A stretch of 64,000 bases of DNA. Source: Singulisphaera sp. GP187. GTDB taxonomy: Bacteria; Planctomycetota; Planctomycetia; Isosphaerales; Isosphaeraceae. Below, one piece after another: positions 34,716 to 43,224 of the stretch. The notes beneath the pieces are model-generated. The model was not told the DNA's origin. It did no database searches and was given only the letters and a program-made list of their open reading frames with translations. The stretch lies in contig NZ_FSRB01000001.1 in assembly GCF_900129635.1 (NCBI RefSeq), positions 5,793,501 through 5,857,500 on the forward strand, written 5' to 3'. Position 1 is the first letter of the stretch, and each line of letters begins with the position of its first letter. A program made the position numbers and the translations under genes.

Positions 34716-36158
34716 GTGCGATCCTGGTTGACTTCGGAAGACTGGTTTGCCGTCTGGCTCGGCGGCGCGATCGTCTTGATTGCGCTGCCGACCGCGATGG
34801 GCCTCGATTTGTTGGGCTGGATTGCCTCCCCACGAATCTGGCTCGGCCCTGGGGACGCGGTTCGCCCCGTCTCGTCGCACTACGCGGGCCTTCCCGGGGC
34901 CGTCAGCCTCTTCTTGACCTACCTGTTGCTCCTTGGGTTGGTCGGCGCCTGTGCCGCGATCCGAAAGATCGACCTTCGCACGTTCATTCCCGGTTTCACG
35001 GTGATCTTTTGGCTTAGCGCCGCGAGCCTGATCCTGGGACATTACGCTTACATCGCACAGACGCCCGACAAGCGATCGGCGACAGGGATCACCTGGTCTC
35101 TGGGTTTGACGGGGGAGGCGGGGTTCCTCGTCGCTCTGCTTTCCGGCCTCTTCGTCGGCAATGTCCTGCCCTCGGTTGCCGTCCGGCTGAGGTCGGCGGC
35201 CCGTTCTGAGTGGTTCATCAAGACGGCGATCGTCCTTTTGGGCGCGGGGCTCGGCATCAAGGCCGCCGCCGCTTCCGGCCTCGTCACATCGATCATGTTT
35301 CGCGGTATCGCGGCGATCATTGAGGCCTACCTGATCTATTGGGCCTTGGTCTACTTCATCGCTCGAAAGTACTTCCGGTTCAGCCGAGAATGGGCGGCAC
35401 CTCTCGCGTCGGGGATCTCGATCTGCGGGGTATCCGCCGCCATCACCACGGGGGCGGCGATTCGCGCCCGCCCCATCGTGCCGATCATGGTCTCGTCGCT
35501 GGTCGTCATCTTCTCGGTGTTCGAGTTGCTGATCCTCCCGCTCGCCGCCCGCGAATTCCTCTCGAAAGAGCCGTTGGTGGCGGCGGCCTGGATGGGCCTG
35601 GCGGTGAAGACCGATGGGGCGGCCGTGGCGAGTGGAGCGATCACCGAAGCGCTGATCAATGCTCGAGCCCTGGAGTCGGGAATTGCCTACGAGGCAGGCT
35701 GGATCCTGACGACCACGACGACGGTCAAGGTCTTCATCGACCTCTTCATCGGCGTCTGGGCGATGGTCCTGTCGCTCGTCTGGACCTACGGAATCGAACG
35801 GAAGCCCGGTGTGACGGTCCCGGTACGCGACGTCCTGAAACGATTTCCCGTCTTCGTCCTCGGGTACTTCGCTCTCTTCCTCGCCTTCCTCGGGCTGACA
35901 CTGGCACGGCCGGCCATGGCCCCGGGCCTCGCCGCGGCGACCGCGCAAACGGAGCCCTTACGAGGACTCTTCTTCGCCATGACTTTCTTTACCATTGGGA
36001 TGGCCGCCGATCTCAAACGCCTCTGGGCCGAAGGGATCGGCCGGCTTGCCCTGGTCTACGTCATCAGCCTTTTCGGCTTCATCATCTGGATCGGGCTGGC
36101 GATCTCCTGGCTGTTCTTCCATGGTGCCCAGCCGCCGATCATCTCTGGAGGGCTTTGA
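34716..36158 (+). CDS. UPF0324 family (YeiH-type) putative sulfate/sulfite exporter
   Basis: The 480-residue product has about 12 hydrophobic helices. The UPF0324 signatures are present: GFLVALLSGLFVGNVLPSVA, EWFIKTAIVLLGAGLGIKAA, AAPLASGISICGVSAAITTG and MGLAVKTDGAAVASGAITEA. The N-terminal half has extra helices (about residues 10-90) compared with the roughly 340-residue core family. The start is a GTG at 34716 with a gagga site before it. Family members such as YeiH are predicted anion exporters of the inner membrane, but direct biochemical proof is sparse. A small membrane protein gene follows after one base, so the two are probably co-translated. Confidence 0.88.
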   Translation: MRSWLTSEDWFAVWLGGAIVLIALPTAMGLDLLGWIASPRIWLGPGDAVRPVSSHYAGLPGAVSLFLTYLLLLGLVGACAAIRKIDLRTFIPGFTVIFWLSAASLILGHYAYIAQTPDKRSATGITWSLGLTGEAGFLVALLSGLFVGNVLPSVAVRLRSAARSEWFIKTAIVLLGAGLGIKAAAASGLVTSIMFRGIAAIIEAYLIYWALVYFIARKYFRFSREWAAPLASGISICGVSAAITTGAAIRARPIVPIMVSSLVVIFSVFELLILPLAAREFLSKEPLVAAAWMGLAVKTDGAAVASGAITEALINARALESGIAYEAGWILTTTTTVKVFIDLFIGVWAMVLSLVWTYGIERKPGVTVPVRDVLKRFPVFVLGYFALFLAFLGLTLARPAMAPGLAAATAQTEPLRGLFFAMTFFTIGMAADLKRLWAEGIGRLALVYVISLFGFIIWIGLAISWLFFHGAQPPIISGGL

Positions 36159-36159
36159 A

Positions 36160-36429
36160 TTGAGCGACCGCTCTCCCGAACCCGACCCGCAACAGTCGCT
36201 CGCGGAAGAACTCGCCGCGATCCCGTACGAACCGCTCCTACCGGTCGAAAAATGGCTCATCGCCGTGAGCCTGACTCTTGGTATCACCCTCTTGGGTGTT
36301 CTCTCATGGGCCAGTGCTCGCTACTTTCCCGTAACACCGACACCATCCGCCTCCGGATCGCAGACCCCGAATTCCCGGGCAACGGCTCCCCCACCTCGCG
36401 TTGACCCGATTCGAAATTTTGCCACATGA
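36160..36429 (+). CDS. Small single-pass membrane protein coupled to the UPF0324 exporter
   Basis: The 89-residue frame begins at TTG 36160, seven bases after a strong ggaggg site, one base after the exporter stop. It has an acidic head (LSDRSPEPDPQQSLAEELAA), one helix at about residues 33-55 (KWLIAVSLTLGITLLGVLSW) and a Ser/Pro/Thr-rich tail. The ribosome binding site, spacing and codon use support a real gene despite the non-ATG start. Topology suggests a small auxiliary subunit of the exporter. No homologue is recognised. Confidence 0.65.
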   Translation: MSDRSPEPDPQQSLAEELAAIPYEPLLPVEKWLIAVSLTLGITLLGVLSWASARYFPVTPTPSASGSQTPNSRATAPPPRVDPIRNFAT

Positions 36430-37194
36430 CGATTCCGGTGAGGTGAATCCGCACGGCAGGGATGGGGCTTGGTGAAAAGAGAGGGGGCCCGCGATCAGGG
36501 CGATTTCTCCGTTCGACAAGGCGGGGCAAGGTGTCCGGGTCCGGTATCGATTCAGAAACAGTCGAACTATGTAAAATATTTGGTGAGTCGTGGTAGGTCT
36601 GGCGCCGCGTCCGTTTGAAGAATGGGGCCGACCGTCACGAATACGACCGGTGGTATGAGGGCATGCCATGTTGTTCGTACACGGTATCACAACGGTATCC
36701 GAGGAGTTGCTCAGCGAAGTCTGGCTCTGCGCCCACCTGATCGTCCTCCACCGACGACGCCAGGAGGGGGGCAGACTCGACGAGGACGCGATCCGCCGCA
36801 AATCGTGCGGGCGAGTGCGCGACTGTCTTCAAGCTTTCAGCGGAGACGGCTGGGGCCAAGAGACGGTGATGGCCTGTTATCAGAGGGCGACTGACAACGC
36901 ATTGTCCCTCGATTTTGCGTCCCTCCAGTCGGTTTGCGGGGTCATCGCTGCGTTTCCCCACCACTGACAAGCCGCAATCGATTCGAGGAGAGTAAAAGGG
37001 CGCGGTCCAGCCGTTACCCCCATCGACTGTCGCCTCGAACCGTTCTTCCAGGCGCGCGAGTATGGTGTCCAGATTCCGTGGACACCAAACGGCAACCTGG
37101 GTGTTAACGATAACGGCCCTGGAGAGTTAGTCCCCAGGGTCGGGGGAGCCATTTTGCTGACGTCGGCAAATCCAAAGCGGTGGTGGCTGCATCA
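36430..37194. other. Region with at most one small uncertain gene
   Basis: Apart from the possible 99-codon frame at 36668-36967, no gene is supported. The AT-rich patch near 36560-36590 may be a promoter. No strong repeats were noticed. Confidence 0.4.
36668..36967 (+). CDS. Possible small hypothetical protein
   Basis: The 99-residue frame starts at ATG 36668, six bases after gaggg, and keeps a G/C-biased third position. The product, MLFVHGITTVSEELLSEVWL and onwards, is helical with several Cys (WLCAHL, SCGRVRDCLQ, MACYQ, QSVCGVI) and no known motif. The antisense frame (36635-36970) is equally open, so the call rests only on the ribosome binding site and codon bias. Confidence 0.3.
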   Translation: MLFVHGITTVSEELLSEVWLCAHLIVLHRRRQEGGRLDEDAIRRKSCGRVRDCLQAFSGDGWGQETVMACYQRATDNALSLDFASLQSVCGVIAAFPHH

Positions 37195-38502
37195 TCAAGG
37201 GCCGGCGGGCAGCCGCGGGTTCACCTCCGAGGCGACCATCGCGTTGCTGAAGAGCAGGCCAGCGACGAGGGCGATGGTCATCATGAACATCTGGAAGCCC
37301 TGCTCGAGACCCGTGACCGACGCCCCGGACATGAGCGAGTCGAGGCTGCGAAGCCCGAACGAACCCGGGACGAGTAGGGCCAGGCCCGGAACGATGAGGA
37401 GCTGCGGGCTCGGGTCGCGCCAACGTGCATAGAGATTGGCGGCCATCCCCAGCACCAGGGCGCCCAGGAATGGACCGAGGAGCGGGTTACCCAGATGGCC
37501 CCCGGCACGCGAAACGCCGAAGGCGACCGCCGAGCCGACGAGAATCCAGGGCATGTCCGCGAGCCGGGCCTGGAAGCGAAAGGTTGACCCCAACGCCACG
37601 ACCGGAAGCGCCAGGAGCGGTGCCCACCAGGGGAGCGGGATCGCGCTTCCGGGGGCACTGTCCTCGGCGATGAGGCCGACGAGGCTGACCCCCATGAGCA
37701 CCCCGAAGATCAGGGCGAGGAAGACGATTCCGACCCCCGCCATTCGCGAGGCACCCGAGGTGAGATGGCCGTTGGCCAGTTCCTCGATTGAGTCGACCAG
37801 GCTGAGGCCGGGCAGCAGAATGACCAGGCCCGAGGCGAGCGGGATCCAGTGGACGAAGTGCCCGAGGTAGACGTCGGCCAAAGCGGCGATGAAACCCGCA
37901 ACCGCCGCGGCGGTCAGCTCGAACCGCCGGCTCATGGCACGCGATCTGCCGAACGCCAGCGCAACCAGGCCCACCGCCAGGCCCAGGCCCGACGCGACGC
38001 CCAGCTCGCGCAAGCCACCTCCGAAGAAGACCGAGAAGGCCGATGCGGAGAGCAAGAACCCCGCCGCGGTCGCTGTGGGACCCCAGCGCCTCGGGGCGTT
38101 CGCCAGTTCCTTGACCCTGCCGATCGCCTCACGAGGCGCGACCCGGCCGCAGGCCAGCGCTTCCGACTCGATCGAAAGCCTTCGCAGGCACTCCAGGTTC
38201 GTCGGCCTCAGAGGCAGGCGCAGCAGTCGGGTCGTCGTTTTACCGTCGCCGGGGCGTTCGAAGCTGATCAGCAGCCCGGTCGGCAGGCTGAAGGCGTGGA
38301 TCTCGAGGTCCAGCCGGGCCGCGACCCGGCCCAGCGTCGATTCGAGGCGGTGCGCCGGCTGCCCGACCTGGTGTAAGGCTCGGCCCAACGCGAGAATCAG
38401 GTCCTCATCCGACGCCTGGGGCAACGCGGGGTCGGCATCCAGACTCGGAACCGCTGGAGGCTTGGTCACGCTCACTTGGTCTCGCTCCCTGATCATCGCC
38501 AT
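37195..38502 (-). CDS. ThrE-type threonine/serine exporter (fused N- and C-terminal halves)
   Basis: The 435-residue product joins two known domains. Residues about 30-260 form the ThrE N-terminal (DUF1212) part: ALGRALHQVGQPAHRLESTL, the PTGLLISF strand and helices ending in VILLPGLSLVDSIEELANGH. Residues about 285-425 form the C-terminal (DUF3815) membrane part (WWAPLLALPVVALGSTFRFQ, LLGPFLGALVLGMAANLYAR, LIVPGLALLVPGSFGLRSLD). About ten helices are visible. ThrE proteins export threonine and serine across the inner membrane. In many bacteria the halves are separate genes; here they are fused. It is transcribed alone. Confidence 0.88.
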   Translation of the reverse strand: MAMIRERDQVSVTKPPAVPSLDADPALPQASDEDLILALGRALHQVGQPAHRLESTLGRVAARLDLEIHAFSLPTGLLISFERPGDGKTTTRLLRLPLRPTNLECLRRLSIESEALACGRVAPREAIGRVKELANAPRRWGPTATAAGFLLSASAFSVFFGGGLRELGVASGLGLAVGLVALAFGRSRAMSRRFELTAAAVAGFIAALADVYLGHFVHWIPLASGLVILLPGLSLVDSIEELANGHLTSGASRMAGVGIVFLALIFGVLMGVSLVGLIAEDSAPGSAIPLPWWAPLLALPVVALGSTFRFQARLADMPWILVGSAVAFGVSRAGGHLGNPLLGPFLGALVLGMAANLYARWRDPSPQLLIVPGLALLVPGSFGLRSLDSLMSGASVTGLEQGFQMFMMTIALVAGLLFSNAMVASEVNPRLPAGP

Positions 38503-38779
38503 CTTAACTCGTCGCCGGCAACCGCCTTCAATCGCGACTCCCGGTCGAAACTACCATAGCTCGCGATCGCGCAACGCGACGCTCATGTCAATCCGTGGGC
38601 GATTTGCCAAGTTGAGCCATGGGCCTCAAGGGCGGTAAGGAGTCAGAGTCTGTCTCGGAAGGTCCGTCTGAACCGGGAAATCAGGGATGCTTGATCGGTC
38701 GACGAATTTTCCGCCGGACCGGGAGAATCACGATGAGGTTTGGGCACGGCGAGGATAATATCCCTGGAGGGCATGAGCT

Positions 38780-39391
38780 TTGGACACCGCGCCGACGACG
38801 AGGCCGAGCCTCTTGATTCGCCTTCGCGACCCCGCCGACGAGTGCGCGTGGGCCGAGTTCGTGGACATCTACGGCCCGCTCCTTCAGCGGCTGGCGCGGG
38901 GGCGTGGGTTACAGCACGCCGACGCTGAGGACCTGGCCCAGGAAGTCTTCCGCGTGGTGGCCGCGGCCATTGAGGGGGGACGCTACGATCCGTCACGCGG
39001 ATCCTTCCGCGGCTGGCTGTTCCGCATTGCCCACAATCTGACGCTGAAATCGCTCGTCGCGCGAGGGCGGCAGCCTCGGGGGAGCGGCGATACCGGCGTG
39101 CTCAACTTTCTGGAGGAGCAGCCGGCCCCGGCTCCGGAAGACTCCGCGCAGTTCGAGGCCGCCTATCGGCGGCGGATGCTCGAGTGGGCGGCTCGGAAAG
39201 TCCGGGGCGAGTTCTCCGAGCTGGCTTGGCACGCCTTCCTCGCGACTGGCGTCGAGGCCAGGCCGGCCGCCGACGTCGCTCGCGAGTTGGGAATCAAAGT
39301 GGGTTCGGTCTACAACCTGAAGTGCCGGGTCATGGCACGGCTCCGTCGTGAGATCGAGCAGGTCCAGGACGCGGAAAGTGCGGGGTTTTGA
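38780..39391 (+). CDS. ECF-type RNA polymerase sigma factor
   Basis: The 203-residue product starts at a TTG (38780) eight bases after ggaggg; the nearby ATG is in another frame. Sigma region 2 spans about residues 18-85 (DECAWAEFVDIYGPLLQRLA; DLAQEVFRVVAAAIEGGRYD; FRGWLFRIAHNLTLKSL). Region 4 spans about 135-195 (ARPAADVARELGIKVGSVYN as the helix-turn-helix, then LKCRVMARLRREIE). The gene is 15 bases upstream of a Ser/Thr kinase with a zinc-finger-like anti-sigma N-terminus. This is the planctomycete ECF group thought to be controlled by that kinase. Confidence 0.92.
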   Translation: MDTAPTTRPSLLIRLRDPADECAWAEFVDIYGPLLQRLARGRGLQHADAEDLAQEVFRVVAAAIEGGRYDPSRGSFRGWLFRIAHNLTLKSLVARGRQPRGSGDTGVLNFLEEQPAPAPEDSAQFEAAYRRRMLEWAARKVRGEFSELAWHAFLATGVEARPAADVARELGIKVGSVYNLKCRVMARLRREIEQVQDAESAGF

Positions 39392-39406
39392 CGGAAAGGT
39401 TTCAAC

Positions 39407-42001
39407 ATGAGCAACCACGTTTCCGGGTGTGGAGTGGATCGGCTGAAGGAGCTCCTAAACGGCCGGCTGGCCGAGGATGATGTGGTCGCGCTCGAAGAGC
39501 ACCTGAGCGCTTGCCCGCACTGTCGCGAGACCCTCGAAGCATTGGCCTCCGATCGATCGTGGTGGGATCACCTCGCCAGTCTTGACCCTCGCGAGGTCGA
39601 GCGGGCCGATGAGAACGCCGCCGAAGTGGGGTTGCCGCTCGCGTTCCTCGAGCCTTCGGACCTTGCGGGGTCGCTCGGCAGGCTTGGCCCTTACGAGGTC
39701 CACTCCGTGATCGGGCAAGGTGGGATGGGTCTGGTCCTGAAAGGCTTCGACCCTGCGTTGAACCGTCCGGTGGCGATCAAGGTGATCTCTCCGCTGGTCG
39801 CCACGGTTGCGGCGGCGCGCCGTCGGTTCGCCCGCGAAGCGCGTGCGGCCGCGGCCGTCTCGCACGACCACGTCGTCGCCATTCACGCCGTTGCCGAGTC
39901 GGCCAGCGGCCTCCCCTATCTCGTCATGCCCTTGATCTCGGGCCGCTCGCTCCAGGAGAGGCTCGACCGCGACGGGCCGCTCGACGTGGCCTCGCTCCTC
40001 CGTATCGGCATGCAGACCGCCGCCGGGCTGGCCGCCGCACACGCACAAGGCTTGGTCCATCGCGACGTGAAGCCGGCCAACCTCCTGCTTGAAAACGGCG
40101 TCGAGCGGGTCAAGATCACCGACTTCGGCCTTGCCCGTGCCGCCGACGACGCCAGCCTCAGCCACAGTGTCGTCATTGCCGGGACGCCCCAGTATATGGC
40201 CCCTGAGCAGGCCTTGGGCGGACCCATCGATCACCGCGCCGACCTGTTTAGCCTGGGCACGGTCCTTTACGCCGCCGCCACGGGCCACTCACCGTTCCGC
40301 GCCTCGACCATGATGGCCGTGCTCAAACGCGTCTGCGAAGACCAGCCTCGGTCGGTCCGTGAGCTCAATCCGTTGGTACCCGGCTGGCTCGAGGCGATCA
40401 TCGTCCGGCTCCTCGAGAAGGACCCGGACCACCGCTTTCAGTCGGCGACCGAGGTTGCCGACCTGCTTCGTCAGGGCATGGTTCACATCGAGCGGCCGAA
40501 CACGGAGCCACCCCCGAGGCCGGCGAAGAGCCTCGCCGGTGCCGGCCGAGATCGGCGCCGGCGAGGACTCGTGGTCCTGACGCTCGTCCTGATCCTCGGC
40601 CTCTCCACGCTCGGAGTGGCCAGCGCCGCCGGCTTTCCATCCGTCCTGAACCTGCTCACCACTGTGCTTCGCATCCGCACCTCCGAGGGCACGCTGGTCG
40701 TTGAAGTCGACGACCCCGCGATCAAGCTCCGGATCGACAACGAAGACCTCGTGATCGAGGGGGCTGGCCCCCAGGAAATCCGCCTCGCCGTGGGGAAGCA
40801 CCGCCTCTCCGCGAGCAAGGACGGCAAGCGTGTCCGCGAGGAGCTCGTCACGATTCACCGCGGTCAAAAGAAGACGGTGGTCGTTCGGCTCGAGCCCAGT
40901 GAGCCGGCGCCCGAGGGGGCGGTGGGCGCGCCGGTTGATCCGATCGCACCCTACCCTGCCGCGGTCCCACCGAGCTTTCCGCGTCTTGAGCAGGAGCCAC
41001 CGCGTGTCGAGGACAAGGAGCCTGCCGCCGTGCCGGAGTTGACCGAGTCGGTCATCCTGGAACCCTTCGGGGGCCAGCCTTGCTGGTTTGCGATCTTCTC
41101 GCCCGACGGCAAGACCCTCTCCGCAGGCACCAACTGGAGCGGCAACATCAAGGTCTATGACGTGGAAACACAGCAACAAGTCGGGCGGATGAATGGGGAA
41201 GCAAACACGGCGTGCTCCTGTGCCGCCTTCTCGCCTGACGGCAAGTTGTTGGCAACGAGCGGCGCCTACCAGATCCTCGTATGGGACTTCACTAATCAGA
41301 GACTACTCACCCGATTCCAGGCTCATGCCAAGGCGGTGCGTTCCTTGCGGTTCTCGCCCGACGGCAAGTGCCTCGTCTCGGCAGGCGACGACGGGACCGC
41401 GAAATTCTGGGAGGTCGGGAGCTGGAAGCAACGACTCTGGAACGCCGGCACCCCCCAGGAGCAGCCTGCCATGCTGACCTCCCCCGCGCCGTACTTCTCC
41501 GCCTCATTCTCGCCCGACGGCAAAACCCTGGCCCTCGCCTCGGGCGATATCCGCGAGGCCCGCCCCCCCCTTGTGACGCTTTTCGATGACGACGTGAGCT
41601 CGGTGACGCAACGACTCAAGCTGGCCGTCGGAAACCGGGGGCCGGCCTGGTCCGTCGCTTTCTCGCCCGACGGCAAGACCCTGGCGACTTCCAGCTTCGA
41701 CTCGGTCGTCAGGCTGTGGGATCTGGGTACGGGGCGCGAACTGGGCTTCCTGCCGTTGTTGGGGAAGAGGTCCGGGGCACGCGGTTTGTCGTTTTCTCCC
41801 GATGGAACGGCTTTGGCCGCGGGCGTGTTCGACGGCAGCATCGCCGTCTGGGACGTCGCCTCACGCCGCAAGACCCTGACGCTCCGGGGGCACAAAGACC
41901 ATGCCTTCACCGTTGAGATCTCTCCTGACGGCAAGACCCTGGCCAGCGCGAGCAAGGACGGGACCGTCAGGCTCTGGGACCTGTCCGATCGCCGTCCTTA
42001 G
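39407..42001 (+). CDS. Transmembrane Ser/Thr protein kinase with anti-sigma-like N-terminus and WD40 repeats
   Basis: The 864-residue product has four parts. Residues 1-50 hold a zinc-finger-like anti-sigma motif, EEHLSACPHCRETLEAL. Residues about 100-360 are a protein kinase: Gly loop VIGQGGMGLVLKG, Lys in VAIKVISP, HRDVKPANLLLE with catalytic Asp, and DFGLARA. After a basic linker comes one membrane helix (VVLTLVLILGLSTLGVASAA, about 391-410), a beta domain, and WD40 repeats to the end (SPDGKTLASASKDGTVRLWD and others). It would sense a signal outside the membrane and act on the adjacent sigma factor. It starts 15 bases after the sigma gene stop. All kinase residues needed for activity appear present. 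Confidence 0.93.
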   Translation: MSNHVSGCGVDRLKELLNGRLAEDDVVALEEHLSACPHCRETLEALASDRSWWDHLASLDPREVERADENAAEVGLPLAFLEPSDLAGSLGRLGPYEVHSVIGQGGMGLVLKGFDPALNRPVAIKVISPLVATVAAARRRFAREARAAAAVSHDHVVAIHAVAESASGLPYLVMPLISGRSLQERLDRDGPLDVASLLRIGMQTAAGLAAAHAQGLVHRDVKPANLLLENGVERVKITDFGLARAADDASLSHSVVIAGTPQYMAPEQALGGPIDHRADLFSLGTVLYAAATGHSPFRASTMMAVLKRVCEDQPRSVRELNPLVPGWLEAIIVRLLEKDPDHRFQSATEVADLLRQGMVHIERPNTEPPPRPAKSLAGAGRDRRRRGLVVLTLVLILGLSTLGVASAAGFPSVLNLLTTVLRIRTSEGTLVVEVDDPAIKLRIDNEDLVIEGAGPQEIRLAVGKHRLSASKDGKRVREELVTIHRGQKKTVVVRLEPSEPAPEGAVGAPVDPIAPYPAAVPPSFPRLEQEPPRVEDKEPAAVPELTESVILEPFGGQPCWFAIFSPDGKTLSAGTNWSGNIKVYDVETQQQVGRMNGEANTACSCAAFSPDGKLLATSGAYQILVWDFTNQRLLTRFQAHAKAVRSLRFSPDGKCLVSAGDDGTAKFWEVGSWKQRLWNAGTPQEQPAMLTSPAPYFSASFSPDGKTLALASGDIREARPPLVTLFDDDVSSVTQRLKLAVGNRGPAWSVAFSPDGKTLATSSFDSVVRLWDLGTGRELGFLPLLGKRSGARGLSFSPDGTALAAGVFDGSIAVWDVASRRKTLTLRGHKDHAFTVEISPDGKTLASASKDGTVRLWDLSDRRP

Positions 42002-42018
42002 CCCGAGCGAGGTGGGGG

Positions 42019-43101
42019 ATGTTCTCAGGATCACGACCGATTGTCGACTCGTTCGCCTCGACTTTCACGAACGAGAACGAGCCTGACGCCGAAGCTCCCG
42101 TCGGCGTTCCTTGCCGTGTCAAGGTTGTCACGCGGGGCCTGGCACTCATGTTGACCGTGCTGCTCGTCGGACTCAACTGCCTGACGCAGGCATCGCCGTG
42201 GGCACCGGCGGCCTTCGCCGCCAGCGACTGGTTTAGCGGCTCCATCAGGGCGATGGCCCTCCGGACCGCCGACGGGTGGCTCTACGGCTGCTCCGCCGAG
42301 GGCAAGATCCTCGTCTGGAATCCTGACCTGTCCCGAGTCTGGGTCGGCGGCTCCCAGGGGGTCGCGATCGATCGGGCGGCATTGACTCCCGACGGCACCA
42401 CGCTGGGCGTCGCCGATGCCGATGGCGTCGTCACGCTCTGGGACCTGGGCAAGTGGCGGCGGCGGGCCGACATCCCGTCCCAGCCCGCGCGATCCAGTGC
42501 GCTCGTTTTCAGTCGGGACAGTGCCACCCTGGCCACGGCCAACGGCCTCGGTGTCCGGCTCTGGGACGTGGCGACGGCGAACCCAGGTGCCGGGCCGCGG
42601 CTCGATCTTCCGGGTGTCTCGTGCCTGGCGTTCGACGCCGATGGTCGGAGACTGGCCGTCGGAACCAAGGACGGGACGGTCCGGCTCTGGGACGTCGCCC
42701 AGGGGAGCCAATCCGTAGCGTTTCGGGCGCATCCGGCTCTGGTAAGCTCTCTGCTGTTCTCGCGGGACGGCCGAGTGTTGGCGACATCCAGTAGCCTCGA
42801 TAATTTTGCTCGTCTTTGGGATCTGGCAACCGGCCGTCTCCTCAGGGAATGGGATGCCCGATCGCAGATCCAGGTCTTGGCGTTCGCTCCCGGGGACCGT
42901 GAGCTGGCCACCGCGGGATTCGACGGGTCCGTGCGGCTCTGGGATGTCGCGACCGGGGAGTCTCGCTGGGGTTTCTCCGCGGGGGACGGACCGGTGACGG
43001 CGCTCGCCTTCTCGGCTGAGGGCACGACCCTGGCGTGCGGCGGCGTCGGGGCAATTCGCTTGTACCGGCTCGACGCGTCCTCACGGCCGACCTCTCGGTA
43101 G
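42019..43101 (+). CDS. WD40-repeat beta-propeller protein with N-terminal signal anchor
   Basis: The 360-residue product starts at ATG 42019, 17 bases after the kinase stop. A hydrophobic segment (about residues 38-60, VTRGLALMLTVLLVGLNCLT) is followed by at least six WD40 blades ending in forms such as DGVVTLWDLG, GLGVRLWDVA, DGTVRLWDVA, NFARLWDLA and DGSVRLWDVA. It is the third gene of the sigma factor/kinase unit and probably a periplasmic or surface partner of the kinase WD40 domain. No enzyme motif is present. Confidence 0.85.
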   Translation: MFSGSRPIVDSFASTFTNENEPDAEAPVGVPCRVKVVTRGLALMLTVLLVGLNCLTQASPWAPAAFAASDWFSGSIRAMALRTADGWLYGCSAEGKILVWNPDLSRVWVGGSQGVAIDRAALTPDGTTLGVADADGVVTLWDLGKWRRRADIPSQPARSSALVFSRDSATLATANGLGVRLWDVATANPGAGPRLDLPGVSCLAFDADGRRLAVGTKDGTVRLWDVAQGSQSVAFRAHPALVSSLLFSRDGRVLATSSSLDNFARLWDLATGRLLREWDARSQIQVLAFAPGDRELATAGFDGSVRLWDVATGESRWGFSAGDGPVTALAFSAEGTTLACGGVGAIRLYRLDASSRPTSR

Positions 43102-43224
43102 AAGCAAGCCCGTTTGACGGAGTGGTCTGCCGATGATCGTGCCCGGCAGACCGCCTTTTTGCTCGGCAAGCCAACCGGGTAGGCCGCCGCGAGCGTCGAG
43201 GCCCGGAACGACCCGACCAGCCGC

